A stretch of 64,000 bases of DNA from Hydnum rufescens UP504 (taxonomy: Eukaryota; Basidiomycota; Agaricomycetes; Cantharellales; Hydnaceae), in the NCBI GenBank assembly GCA_014904985.1, contig MU128911.1, forward strand, positions 133,118-197,117, in the 5' to 3' direction. The translations under genes were made by a program, and so were the position numbers. Shown here one piece after another: positions 34,446 to 47,000 of this stretch. The notes under the pieces were generated by a model. The model searched no databases. It was not told the DNA's origin and was given only the letters and a program-made list of their open reading frames with translations. How positions within the stretch are numbered: the stretch's first letter is position 1; every line of letters starts with the position of its first letter.

Positions 34446-36461
34446 ATGCTGGTCCGGAAATCTACTCTTTCATTTATCATCGTGGGCGCGGCAGTCTTTG
34501 TTGTCGGCAGCTCTTTCCTCGTCTGGAGGCCAGAGTACACAGAAAACATTGTGCCGTCAAAATGGATAGATTGGACGGGCGTGAAAGCTGATGGCAGTGA
34601 TCGGCCTCTCCCAATATCTTCACCTTTGTCCGACCATCAAGCACCTCCCCAAGACGGACCAATACGTCCAGACGATGATATTGGCGTTAAACCGCTCCCT
34701 ATTTCGATCGAAAACAATCAACTAATACCCATAGAGATCTCTTCCGAGGACCTTGTTCATCGATTACGCACATTCCTGTCTGCGCCCGTCCTAACTTACG
34801 CCGAGTCCGCCAAGGCGAGCGAGAAGACATGTCCACGCGAAGTGTCGGATCGGCAGGTCAATCCAGATCAACTACATGACCAAATTGGAATGTGGACCTC
34901 GATAGAGAATGACGAACTTGTGCGACGGCGAGTAGCTATTGTTAAATACCTCGAAGCGTTGGAGAAGAATGGGAGGGCATTGCTTGGATCGTCCGCGACA
35001 GGGAAGGGTCGAGGGATTGTAATGACTGGTGGAAACAGGGTGCAGTCAAGCAGCACAATTCATTGGGCATAGCGGCTTATGGTGGCACTTTGGGTAGGAC
35101 ACCACGTCCCGTCTTCTGGTAACACTCCGAATTCTTCGAAAGGAGCACAAATCTACACTCCCTGTCGAGATCTTCACATTTCCAGACGAGATTAGTGACC
35201 GCACCGTACTGGATGAATTCAAGGAGCTGGGCGCCAAAGTCAAGGAAGTGAGTGAGTTTTGGTTCAGTCCTCCAGCGTGTCACTTGATGACATTGCCAAC
35301 CCAGCTCCAGGGGAAATCCAAGCTCAATATCTGGAAGAATTTCCAAGTACGCCATTCTTAAGGGTAGCCCCTACTGCTAAACTTATGCTTTGCGCTGCCT
35401 CACCTCGAAGATCAAGGCAGATGCTATAATTTTATCATCTTTCGACGAAGTCTTGTATCTCGACAGCGATAATATCCCGTTGCGAGACCCGTCGTATCTC
35501 TTTGATTCCGAACTCTACAAAGGGGAGGGTCGGCCCAAGGTCGTCTTCTGGCCTGATTTGAACAAGGATCACCGTATGTTTTCCCTTGCTTTCTGAGCAG
35601 CAGCCTAGCATATTTGCTGAAACGTTTCGCACGTAGCGGACAACCCAATTTGGAGGCTCATGGGCAAGACGTGTAATAATACCGAGTTTGAAGTAGAGTC
35701 GGGTACGACCCACCGGTGTTTTCATGAGCTGAAAAGAAGTAGAATTTTGTCTACCGCATAGGTCAGATCCTAATCAGCAAATCTGGTAACCATGGTTTCA
35801 ACATGGCTGCGTTGCACGTGGCAGCTCACATGCAGGAGGATCATGAATTTTATTTCTCACTAAGTGGTGGTGATAAAGACACTTTCGTACGTCTATTCAA
35901 TATGTATCTCAAAGTTTCTCGACTGAGGGTGGACGCTTTGCAGCGGTATGGATTCTGGGCACTTCAGGTGCCATATGCCGTTTCTCCGCGATGGTTGTCT
36001 TCCTTGGGCTTTCACAGTGAGTACGATAACCGATTTTGTGGGATTGCGATGTTACAGGTCGGTCTCTCGGAATCATTTACGGCGGATTTGATACTGACCG
36101 GCCCGCCGGTGCTCAGTACGAAATTATCGACCGCTTGGGATCCCATCCGTTGCCATTGTTTGTACACGCCAATCTGTTGAAACATCGGAACTATGTTCCT
36201 GGAAGTGGGGCGTTCCAGACGATCAAACGTGCTGCCTTTGATGGCGCTAATCTCCCATCACTTGATGCGGCGAGGATGTGGGTGTATCAAAGCGGAGGGA
36301 TGTGTGTTGACGTAGAGGTGCAAGAGCAAGCGAAGCCCGGAGTGACTGCGGACGGGGTACAGCGAGTTGTAGAGGAGAGATGGGATCAGGTATACGAGGG
36401 TGCATTCGCAGGCTTTGCTGACATGTACCGTCGGCACGGGGGTAGGGGAGGAGGATGGTGA
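34446..36461 (+). CDS. Mnn2-like alpha-1,2-mannosyltransferase (GT71)
   Basis: Golgi type II enzyme that transfers mannose from GDP-mannose to N-glycan or mannan branches. Eight exons: 34446-35039, 35098-35247, 35305-35346, 35411-35573, 35637-35702, 35762-35886, 35944-36057 and 36117-36461, total 1599 nt (532 aa). N-terminal anchor LSFIIVGAAVFVVGSSFLVW, then a stem. Family blocks: GRGIVMTGGNRDTT, LPVEIFTFPDE, WKNFQIKADAI, the DxD motif VLYLDSDNIPLRDP, FWPDLNKDHPDNPIW, FEVESGQILISKSG, YGFWALQVPYAVSP and YDNRFCGIAMLQYE. Seven GT-AG introns of 56-64 bp, all phase-consistent. It lies head to head with the GT17 gene, suggesting co-regulation of glycan processing. Confidence 0.93.
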
Positions 36462-37312
36462 CAATCGCTCGCCGTCTGTGAGACTGTCCATTTACTGGGC
36501 TGCGTGGATTTGTGGGAGTCTTAGCCTTCCTACGGTGTGTGCTTCCTTGATTTTGGGAATTATGATTGTCGCCACAGGCATTGCATTTCGGGCATAATTT
36601 ACAAGTCCTGTGGGGGCACCCTGACCCACGCCAGAGACCTGTTCCCCCCCTGGGACTGAGAAGCCCATTGCAAGGGATGTCGCCAATTTGGTGACTGATG
36701 TATAACGGCGATTCTATAAATAGCTTACCTAATGATTGTTACCATCTCATATGAGCGGAGATTCGGCCAAGTCCGTTTTCTTTCGCTTCTCACCTCCCAC
36801 CTGTTATGAGTTGTTGAGGAATTCTCTTTCCCCCCGACGAGCAACGAGCGGCTTCGAGTCCCCCCCCTCTCCCTTCCTTACTCCGACCCCCCCGCTGCCT
36901 AAAGGATACCGCCTGGTTGTGAGTCTATTCCCTTATCGCATTCCTTACCTAGCTTAGTCAATTCACCCCCCCTCCCCCTTCTAGTTCTCGCGACCCTTTA
37001 CAGCATTCTTTAAATCCGACTACTGTACTAGCCAACATATCTCAGCCGCTCCGTTAACCGTCAAAGCCCTCTTGCATTCTCATCCAGGTGTCACTTTCCA
37101 GGGAGCTTATTCCTTCTACTCGCCCTCCAGTGCTTTCGGGCGTCCGCTGAGTACTCGCGTAGCCTTCTCCCATCCATCCTCTCTGAAGCCTGCTGAGAAT
37201 CCTCTCGCGCTTCCTCCTCGACGTCTATTCTCCAAGGAACTATCTTCCCTACTACTCTAAAAACGCTGCACTTTTCTTTACTTTCTCGTGTATCCTAAAA
37301 CCGAACACACGA
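36462..37312. promoter_or_regulatory. Pyrimidine-rich upstream region of the bHLH gene
   Basis: About 850 bp with long C/T-rich tracts between about 36830 and 37260, as is common just upstream of highly expressed or regulated fungal genes. An open frame at 36736-36957 is C/T tract translation and not taken as a gene. Confidence 0.5.
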
Positions 37313-39092
37313 ATGTCTTCCACTGTCCACACACTTCCTCCCTCACCTTCCAGCCAAGCCACTCATTCGGCCGATTCTCCCATCATCAACCGGCCCCCGA
37401 CTCCCCTATCACCTTCCCGGTCCACTCCCGTTGGTAGCACTGGTGGCTTTAGCAACGATGCCCAAATCATGTCAGGTCTGGGACCGGTGGCGTGGTTCGC
37501 CGAAAGCCTGCTCGTCGCGCCAACACTGCCGAACGTCGAGCCACACACAATGCTGTTGAACGACAGCGACGTGAGACCCTAAATGGCCGTTTTCTTGTGG
37601 GTGTTTTCTCCGTTTCGTGTCTTGGCATTACCAAGTGACCTCTCGCATACTGGGAATCTGATTAGGACTTGGCCGCACTTCTTCCGAATCTAGTTTCCGT
37701 TCGTCGACCCTCCAAATCGGCTATAGTAAACTCAAGCATAGCCATCATTCATACCCAACGCCGCCTTCGAGCCCTTGCCGCTCGCGAGCTCCGCGCCCTC
37801 AATGCCGAAGCACATGGTCTCCGCCAAGAGGTGAACGAGTGGCGTAAAACACACGCAAGTTCTCCTATTGCTGGGGCCAGCTCGACTCCTGTCGAGGAAC
37901 CTGCTCGTAGTGCCGACTTCATTGCTCTGATCGAATTGGAAGACGTACCGGAAGATGAAATGGAAATGAATGAAGCTGAGCGAATAGCTTACGAGATGCG
38001 GGGTGGGGAGACCGGAACTATGTACGGCGAGGACGGCGATGGTGACGATCTTGGTGACGAAGACCTGAGCGACGGTCAGCGTCAGCAGGTCCACCAACAA
38101 CCCACCCCGGTTCCGTCCGTGGCTTCACAAGCTGCTCGACCCACTCGTGTACGTGGACAATCCTTCTCTACGTCCATTAGTCACAACACGCAGACGCAAC
38201 CTACCGGCCAAGCTGCCGCAACACCAGAGTGGCCAGCCTCCCGTTATTGATACTCAGCACCCTCAATCCATGGTTTCTCCTCAGTATCACGTTAATACAC
38301 AACCCGCGCAGCACCAGCTCATCCCTCAGCAGCAAATTGGATTCCCTGGTTCATTCATTCCTCCTACTTTCGATGCAATTGCGGCTGCGGCTGCTGGATT
38401 CCCATCCGCAGCACCTCTCGTTGAGGCTGACGCGGCCAAGTTTGCGGCGTGGAATGCACACTTCTACTCTGCCCTTGCCGCTCAGCAACATCCAGCAACA
38501 GGTCTCTCAGCAGCAACAACAATGGGCCGCTGCTATGCAATTCCAGACCCCATCAAATACCTCTCATGGTGCTCCGGGGATGTTTGGAACTACTCAACAA
38601 CCATCACAGGGAAACTCATTCCTTGCTCACTTTCAGCGGGCTCCGAACACGAGCAATGTGTTCGCGGCAGGAATGAAGGGTATGGAGGATTCTAATGCCC
38701 CCTTGTCGTCACCGTCTACGCAATCGTTTTCAAGCTCAACATTCGGGAATGATGGCCCACCATCGTCATCTGCTCGTGCTAGCACTATCCCAAACACTTC
38801 AACCTCTTCCATGCCCTCGTTGGCCCTGTCCGGAGTCAGCTCCGCTGGATCCTCGTCTTCCGCAGTTGCGTCCCCAATTCCTTTCAACTTGGGGAGTGAT
38901 CCTTTCGGGACTGGAGTAAACTTCTCGTATGGTTCGGCTTCAGCGGGTCCGAACTGGACTACTGCTGATTCTCGTTCAACCTCATCGACACCTGGTCTGA
39001 GCGGATTGTCGCACCACCCTCAGGCGGTTAGTGTCGGTGGCGGCGGAGGCGGGAGCCACACGTCGTATGCGATGATGAGCATGTTCATCTGA
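37313..39092 (+). CDS. bHLH transcription factor with acidic and Gln-rich regions
   Basis: Nuclear DNA-binding regulator. Exons 37313-37419, 37476-37596, 37666-38148, 38228-38439 and 38486-39092 sum to 1530 nt (509 aa). The basic region is assembled in exon 2: RRATHNAVERQRRETLNGRFL, with His60, Glu64 and Arg68, the residues that in class B bHLH proteins read CACGTG E-boxes. Helix 2 follows the third-exon junction (DLAALLPNLVSVRRPSKSAIVNSSI). Next come a leucine-zipper-like RALAARELRALNAEAHGLRQEV, an acidic stretch (EDGDGDDLGDEDL), then Gln-rich (QQQVSQQQQQW) and Ser-rich activation-like tails. The first (56-bp) intron and the fourth (46-bp) intron were chosen because they alone restore frame. 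Family is sure; target genes unknown. Confidence 0.87.
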
Positions 39093-40253
39093 TGGACTCT
39101 ACCACCCACTTGTGTTTATTGTAAGTTTTCTTGCTGTACCACTACGCTCCTTGCCAACTGTCCTAGTATTTCATCCATCCTTTTTCCGTTCCCTTTCCCT
39201 GCCCTTTATCCGAGTTCACAACGCACTCCTTTTCTGCCCATCTTCCCTTGTGCTCGCTTGGCACCCGTGCTTTACTTATAAGGCTGGTGCATTGTTCCGG
39301 GTGGAGGAATTCCCCCTGGAAGCAGTGTCCTTTCAGTCCCACTTGCTCTCGTTGAGGTCATAATCTTAGTTTTTTGGGGGGGCATCAGCTCTGGGGAGTA
39401 TATGCAAGTTGCATGCTGTTTCTTCTTCCCCCTTTTTGGTTTTAGAAATATTTGCTTTGCAGTGTATAAGTTTATCAGTGAACCCCGCGGGCCGGACGCC
39501 ATGCGTGATAATGAGTGCGACGGAACAAACTACAGAAACAGACGGGAGAGGAGCCAGGCTCTAGGCCTCGCATCTTCCAGGGGGGCGATACGGGTGGGAT
39601 GGGAGAGCGGCGTTACTAGCGAAAAGGCCTGATTCCCAGTGTATATATGGACTCGGTGGATGGCGACCCAAGAGAAATGGGGGGATCCACAAGAGCAGTA
39701 TGTATGCGTGTGTCGATATGGTGATTGCCACAACCGATGGAAATGCTGTGGAGATACAGGGTTGCAAGTGATTGCTTGTAATACTGGATGGGAACAAGGG
39801 AAGAGAGGTAGTGTACATCCACGGAGCATACAACATTATTGAAAGTTGGACGGGAATGGGCCAGGAAGATTGCCGAGTACCAGGGCATACTTACTGCTGA
39901 CAAAGGAAAGAGATCCATGTTCACACACCAGACCTGAGGATGGCTTTCTCAGCGGAAGGGTGAGATGTGAAAGGTACGGTGCGAAGGTTTCGAAGATAAT
40001 TGGGTAGTTTTCAGGGGGGAATTTGTAACGCGTGAGATCGGCTTCAAGTGGGGGTAACGTGGCTGGTGGTCGTGGAGGGGCGATTGAACGTGTGTGAATG
40101 GACGATCTAAGGCGACAAAGCTCGTGGGAAATTGGAAGAAGGGCGAGAAAATGGGGAGTGAGACCGAAGAGACGGCCGACACGGCCAAGAAGTGAGTGTG
40201 GGTGTGGTTTGAGAGATGTGGCAATCGACTTCGCTGTGCTTGTTGTGTGGAGG
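39093..40253. other. 3' flanks of converging genes
   Basis: About 1.2 kb between the bHLH stop and the CCDC97-like stop. Overlapping frames on both strands (e.g. minus 39836-40324) have no recognisable domain. Confidence 0.5.
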
Positions 40254-41061
40254 CTAACTTTCCTCTTCGTCATCGAACCAGCTGTCCTCCTGGTCGCGCG
40301 AGTCTGGGTCCCATTTGTCATCATAATCTACTTGGTCGTAGAGATGAGACTAAGAGTGGAAAAGGATGAGCATGGTTGGCAACGACATTTGTGCGAGGGG
40401 GGTGGACTGACGTCAAGCAAGCCAGAGATAAAGCGTTCACGCAGCGTTCTCTCGAACCCGCGCTGGGCATCTTCGAGGGACTCTGGTTCCTCGGGGGGTA
40501 GATTACCATCATCATCATCATCATCATCTTCAGAATCCGAGTCGAACTCTTCCTGGGTCTCGCGCTCGGCGGCGGCCTGAGAAGCGCGTTCCCTGCGGAG
40601 AGCACGGATCCTGTCCGCCTCACGCTCCTCCTCGTACTCGGCGAGCAAGTCCCCGAGCTTCCTGACATGGCCACCTTTCGTGTGGCCCGGAAGGGGTGAA
40701 TTGTAGCCTATAAAGTGTGCATCTGTCCATTCGCGCTCTTGTTGAGCGTCGTGGGCGCCTGGGCGGATACCACTTCCGGAGGGTGCTTCCCAGAGGAGGG
40801 GCTCGAGACGGTGCCCTTGGTCCCAGGAGAGCTCTGGGGACGAGAGAGGGCGTACTGGGTGCGGCGGTTCTTGATGAGTGAGATGGAGGCGCGCTGGTGC
40901 GGGGTGAGGATGTTGGAGAACTGGATGAGGAGATGAGGTGGAAGAGAGTGGAGGTGGAGAGTGAGGAACTGGAGAGGCTCGGACTCTGCTCTGGGGGTGT
41001 AGTCTTTCGGGAGACCGAGGTATTTGGTGAGGGCGAGCGAGTCGAACGGGTAGCTCGTCAT
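40254..41061 (-). CDS. CCDC97-like (DUF2052) protein
   Basis: Conserved protein linked in animals to the spliceosomal SF3B complex; cellular role in fungi not established. Exons (minus) 41061-40842, 40785-40412 and 40349-40254 sum to 690 nt (229 aa). N-terminal FDSLALTKYLGLP and ILTPHQRASISLIKNRRTQYA; a coiled coil RKLGDLLAEYEEEREADRIR; an acidic DSDSEDDDDDDDG encoded by an ATC trinucleotide run; then the family end ERFISGLLDSHLYDQVDYDDKWD and SWFDDEEES. The 56-bp intron 40786-40841 has a weak GTCCCC donor. I accept it because only it joins the two conserved frames, and its length is normal. Confidence 0.82.
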
Positions 41062-41537
41062 AAGGAAATTGCCGAGTGCACAGCCACTGGGGACATCGCG
41101 ACAAGGACTCCCTCTGGGACACCCTGTCCTAAGCGCTAGGCGTTCACCTGGTTGTGTCACCTGCTCGCTGAGTAAGTGAAGCGGTGACGGCGGACATCCC
41201 GCTCCGCCGATCTAGGCCCTAACTTTATTGTGTGGGCGATCGAGTGGACCCGACGTGAACGGGATATGTTTGGAGAACAAAAACATTTGTAATTGGGGGT
41301 GACACATGAGAACTGCGTGTTATAATAATATAAAAGACAACAAAGCAAGCGCTGGCCAGAGCGGTGGCAGAGAGCCTGGAGGCGTTTACAGATCGGGCAT
41401 TACAGAGCGTGAACACGGGGAACAAAGAGTTGATGAGCGAACGAAGACAATGATGGGGCAACAAATTCATGGGGATACAGTGGACAACGTGAGATGAAAA
41501 AAGCATGGAAAAAGGTCGTTAAACAAAAAAGGCATGT
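41062..41537. other. Intergenic gap between tandem minus-strand genes
   Basis: About 480 bp; no gene or element seen. Confidence 0.5.
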
Positions 41538-42248
41538 TCATCTGACAAGCAGTGTAGGGTGCGGCGCGCGCGAGGGTAGATGACTCGCGACGCGTTTCCT
41601 CGTGCGGTAGACGCTGAAACTAATCCGAAGGAGTAAACGCGCCCATCGGCGTCGGAAGAGCTGAAAGCACGACGGACTGGAGAAAAAGAGATAAGGGTGA
41701 ATACACTCTTAGAACGGTAAGCACACTGACCCGTCGTCGTCCTCGACAGCTTCGTCAACTAACGAGATGGTCGAGATGAGCGCCTGATGAGATGAATCTA
41801 CGCGCGATAGCTCGACGGGCTTTAGAGTGTCTCTGCGTGCAAAACAAGGTGTACACCGGCGCTTAGGGGGGTGTACGCACTCATCGTCCTCGCAGAACGC
41901 ATTGGTAAACGGTGAGGAGGGGTCTGGGGGGGAATAGGAGGGAAGCGCGTAGGGGTCAGCCTGGGGCCACGGGCTAGGAGGGAGGACAGGGAAGGGGGGA
42001 TAAGCGCTTGTGTAGGAGGGGATGGATGTTGTTCGCGAATGTTGTGAGTGTTGCGAGTCGATCGACTGCCGGCGATAGAAGAACGCGTCATCTGCACCCT
42101 CATCCTCGTCCTCGTCGCTCGTGTCATCCAGCTTCTCTAGCCGGAGAGGCCGCGATCGCAGATGTTGGGGGCGTTGTTGGTGCTGCACGACCTGGCGGTA
42201 TGGGGGGTAGGTCGCAGCGGAGGTCGAGGCCCAAGCGTTAGGGGACAT
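41538..42248 (-). CDS. Hypothetical protein, disordered with basic C-terminus
   Basis: Exons (minus) 42248-41731 and 41676-41538 sum to 657 nt (218 aa). The intron is 54 bp with a GTCAGT donor. The sequence is Pro/Ser-rich with an acidic EKLDDTSDEDEDEG patch, a Cys pair in HPPKRRCTPCFARR, and a final exon rich in Arg (FQLFRRRWARLLLR). Not recognised. ATG 42248 (MSPNAWAS) is preferred to 42296. The in-phase intron and coding-like composition support a real gene, but no homologue is known to me. Confidence 0.55.
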
Positions 42249-44090
42249 CACACACGGTGTGTGAAGGTGGCGGTTGTTGATCGGGGGAGATTGCAATGTT
42301 CAGGGGGAGAGGGAGGTCTTTATACATGATGACTCCAGTCCGCTTACTTACCGTAAAAGGCGTGGTCAATTCTATGGGAGTGCGCCCACCGGCAACCGGA
42401 ACCGCCGGAAATGTGGCATTACAAATTTCCCAAATCTCCGGAAGCATTTTCTTTTCCTCCTGTAAACACGGACGCGCGCGGCTCCAGCCGACATCGGGTG
42501 CACCCGCTCCCTCCCGCCGGATCGTCAAGCTCACCTCCCTCCCTCGCGCGCGGGCGTTTTTTTTCAGAGCGTGTGGCTTTGTATAACGAATAACTGCGGG
42601 CGCTAGATTCCCCATTGAGCGTGAGTGCACACGCACGAGGTAACGTACGCACGGGCGCTTACGCAATCCGGGATGCCGAAGTAGTCACCGATGACGCCAC
42701 ACGATGACATCGCCACTCCCGGTTCTCTCGGCGGCCTCCCGCCCTTGTCGGGCTCGCCAAAGACAATCCTCCCCTGGCCCGGTCACTCTCTTACCGGCTG
42801 CCCCATCAGCAAATGTGGCACAACATAGACTCAACTCACCGAATGTGCGCCAGAGAATTCAAGGCACACTCTTCAAAGCGAAAAGGGAAGAGACTCACAA
42901 AGGAAAGATAATTACATGTGAACCTTACTCACCTTTCCGCCTACCTTTCTGGGAGTCGTGGGAAGTCAAGTCGCCCGCCGCCCATCCCGTCGTTTCAATG
43001 CTAATCGGTTTTTCAGTCATACGACCAATTGCTAGGTCGCAACAAATCCAAGGTTAGTAGGGCCGTCCCTCCCAGCGCCCCCTCCGACCATCCTACCATC
43101 CACACTCAAAACTCGGTGTTCCCACGGTTCGATTCTCCCGCGACTCCTCGCCGGTGCTCTCATTGCTATCACCATTCATTCTCGCGTACAGAAGCAGCAA
43201 ATGATAGCGGTTCATCCATACATTACTATAATAGATCAATACACGCTGTGGCTCTCGAGCGTTATGTCTAATTCAAACCATCTCGGAGGAAGAGAATAGC
43301 AGACCTGGGCGCATTTTCGGCTTTTGCAGGCGTGAATCCACGATCGATCGGTTCCCACTCCTTTTGTAGACCACGTTTGGCCTTACTGCTGATGATGCCA
43401 CGACGCAACTGATGCGTCCCACTATCATTAACATCTATCTCACAACATCATCGACGGCTCCCACGGAGAAGAGATGCCCAATACCGTAATCAATGTGCCG
43501 AGCACGCTCCTCTCTCCCTTCATTTTCCTCATCCCTCGTGTCGTTCACCCACCTTCCTGACTCTGATCGTAAGCCTTATTGTTTCCCTGAAAGAAAGTGG
43601 ATATCCTGGCCGCCAGCCCTCCCCTTCCCCCTCGATCGCCTTTCAGAGACCCACGCATGTACTCACCAGAACAGGAACAGTCTATTTTCTCACGTTCCCC
43701 ATTATTTATATAACCATTCCTCACACGTCATTATTACAGCATTTTGGCGACTAACGTCAACTGGCATGACTCAAGCTTTTGTAAGCGTATTTCCAAATCT
43801 TGTCCCCCATGCGCATGGTCGTTGACGGAGACTAGCCTCCCCTTCACCCACCTTGTCGACGCTTTCGCCATCATCACGGATCGCTCATCACGAAGTGACG
43901 ACACAGCAGCTTCCGAAACGGCTGGACAGTAGCACTTCCTGTCCCGTGTCCCCTCAATGAATTATTATTTCCTGTTTACGTTGGCTCTGCTATGTAGCAC
44001 CGGGGATGGGATTGGGCAATGAGATGGGATTGATGTGCAGATGATAATAAAGGGACAGCAGTAGCCCAGATATATAGTGGGAAAGCCTCT
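42249..44090. other. Large gene-poor stretch
   Basis: About 1.8 kb between the hypothetical gene and Mdm20. Open frames at 42238-42666, 42704-43271 and 43493-43932 have no motifs and no exon logic. It contains a GC-rich CGCGCG tract near 42535 and CT-rich tracts near 43500-43640. An undetected gene cannot be excluded. Confidence 0.45.
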
Positions 44091-47000
44091 TCAGACCGGC
44101 GGTAAGATGGGCCGCCTCCCGTCTGCGAGTTTCGCAGTGCCCTTCGCCATCGCAGACAGAAGAGATACCCTCGAATCTGCCAGCGCATTCCCAACTTTCG
44201 CAGCGAACTGTGACATCTGTGTGCCAAACAAATGAACCCCGTTCACTTCCCAGTCCCGATTTTTATCATTAAAAAAGAACCGGGTTTGACGTGCCTGTAT
44301 ATCACTACGGTCATATAATGGCTCGCAATCAGCCACAAAGGCCTTCCGCTCAGTATCGGAGACCCTGCTTTCCGTGTAGGTCTCCACGATCGATGAAATT
44401 TCCTGAAGATGTGAGGCCATGCGAGCTTTCATAGTCTTTACCACACTCCATATCTATACCAGTATCAGAGTCAGCACAGCATTCGTTCTCCAAAGCATCC
44501 TAGGACCTCTGTACACACGTGATCAGCTTTCTTGGGCTTCCCATTCGAGTTGGGCCCGAAGGGGGCACTCTGGATGTTGAGAAGGACAAAAGCCTAAGGG
44601 AACAAAAAAAGTATCTCTACACGATATCAAAGGAACTGAGGGGAAGGAAACCACTAACCTCCTGCATGAGACTAACGAGATGCAGTATTTCCCATGTTAA
44701 GCACGGGCCTTCAATGGCATTTTTCAAACGCCGCACCAAAACTAACGGGGTCAGGTAGAAATAGCTTGGGATAGTGTTATCATTTACTGTGGAGATGAAT
44801 ACCTTCGATTTTTTCAATCACCGCATCGGATGTCCCATTGATCTCTGGTACTTTTGGAAAGGATCACGGGGTATACCATAAAAGCTGGAAAATATATTAC
44901 CTGCATGCGACCCATTGGAGACACCATTTGAGGTAGTCTTGCTTCCATATTCTTCGGGGTTATATTTGGGGTGGGGAACGTCGTCAGGAGCAGGCCGCAC
45001 TTTATCTGACGGCCAGAGCCAGTGCGAAAGGGTGTGAGAATATTCGACCAAGGACCGTTCTGCCTCGGTCAGCTGCAAAACCAGGGTCGATTCTAGAAGT
45101 CCAAGTAAGAGGGAATGAGCAAGCCTCGGACCTCGAGCATCTCTTCATCCGTTACACAAGACAGTGTGGGCGAATAGAAACTGGGCTCCAAAGCCTTATT
45201 CAAGGCTTCAATATAGAGTTTCACGAAAACGTTGCACCAATGCACCTGTTCATCATCAATCAAATTAAACGTTGTCTCCGAGGATCCCAAAGAAAGAATA
45301 TCACTCCGGGGCGTGGTCCCATAGACGTCTGCTCCTCGATCGAGGTCCCTCGTGGTTGGTAGTTGGGTAGTATCGAATAGTCGCGATTATCATGATGAAC
45401 TCCATGATCAAGGTCAGCAGCGAGGGAAAACAGAGGTCAACGAATCCCAACCTTTCCCAGAAAAAAGCAAAAAATCAAGCTCGCTAATTTCGATCGATAG
45501 TGTATCCTGTGAAGGCGGCTCTACGGCCAATCGCATTCGTATGTGTTCAATCTTGATCAGATCGCGTTGGAGCGAGCGATCTAAACGATCTTCGAAATCG
45601 ATGAAATTGGAAATCTACGCTCCAGGGCTCTGTACGCTTCAACTCGATAGGCTTCACCCAACGCTCACCTGGGAATACTTTTCGTGCTGCAAGGCCTTCG
45701 TCAGCATGTCGGGAGTCTACAAAAGGGGATTACATAGGAAATCGTAGTGACAGACGGCAACCATCCCACCTCTATTATGTTGTCTGAATAGATCTGGCTG
45801 GCATCTAAAGCTTCTTGGATCATTGTGAGTTCGCCATTAAGTGCCACGGAAAAAGTGGATCCACGCGTCAGAATGAAGTGTGAAAGCGTTTCATGCTGCA
45901 CAGATTTGATTCGAAGGCGTTTGTAGTGTTGCAAAGCCAACGAATGGGCACCTTCGAGCAAACAACGAAGCTCAAGCAGAATGGAGCCAAAATAGGAGCG
46001 AGAGAAAGCATACCTAGAAGAAGGTATATACGAACAAGTAAGAGGCGGAATTGGTACTTGTGCACACTGCGACTTGATGCATATTCTAAGACCACAATTG
46101 CTTGATGTAATGGTGTACACGATTCTACAATAACTTGTCAGAATAATGATTCATATGGCAAACACCAGAAACCTACGCTTCCCACTGTCTACCCAAGCCT
46201 GCACGAAACTACTCGCGGAAAGGAGGGCTAGATCGTCCGCTGGTTGCAGCTCAGTGCTTTCTAGGTCAAGCCCAACAAGTCCCACAGCTTCAAGGTAGCT
46301 TCGAAAATGTTGGATTCCCCGTGCTTCCTCGGACAAAGGAGACGAATCCACCGAGGATCGTTGAGAGTAGCGTAGGAGTTTAGACACAGTTAATGTCTGT
46401 AAAAGGGCCGGGGCCGTAGCGACCTATCTGTAGAAATGGAGTCATAGCACTATAATCCGGAGGCACAATAACGCACGTTCGACTCTTGTACCAAGAGATA
46501 CTGCAACCAAGCTTTCAACTCGCCTTCGCTTGAGAGCACGTCCACGTATGGCCTTAAATCTTCGAAGCAGCACGCCTTGTCTGAGAAATTGACGATATAC
46601 TCCTTCATCAAGGATAATAGACCATTCTGTTCGAGGAGCAAGGTGCAGGCATCTAATTCCTCCTCTGACGCTGACACCCTCTGGCGCTCACGCATTCGCT
46701 TCGCAAGTTCCAAGCGTGCGAGATGCGCGCCGCGATCCTTCCGGCCGTCCTTGGTGGCAAGTCCATTTAAGAAAGTCGAGGTTTCCGTCAGCAGGCTCTG
46801 AATGGTCCTGTCAGCGCCCAGAGAAGATGAAGCCGCAATTCCGATCGTAGAATTCAAGTAGGATAGAAATGATAGCCAGTTGCGGTCGCTGATAACATCA
46901 GCAGAATCAGCGATAGCACGTGAGGATGTGAGATATGTGCAAACCCTTCTTCCAAACGGCGTTGGGAAAGATTTCGCTCTTCGCCGTATTTACCAAGATC

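Noticed and set aside
39836..40324. 162-codon minus-strand open frame downstream of the CCDC97-like stop
   Set aside because: It overlaps the CCDC97-like final exon in another frame and shows no family motif.
40786..40841. Apparent frameshift in the CCDC97-like gene
   Set aside because: A 56-bp intron with a weak donor restores the frame, and the total CDS is then a multiple of three.
42238..43271. Several open frames between 42.2 and 43.3 kb
   Set aside because: GC- and CT-rich tracts open all frames here; none has a recognisable domain or supported introns.
45073..45131. Apparent frameshift in Mdm20 between EVRGLLIPSYLDF and ESTLVLQLTEAERSL
   Set aside because: A 59-bp GT-AG intron (donor GTCCGA, acceptor TTGCAG) joins EEMLE to LTEAERSL in phase, so no frame break is needed.
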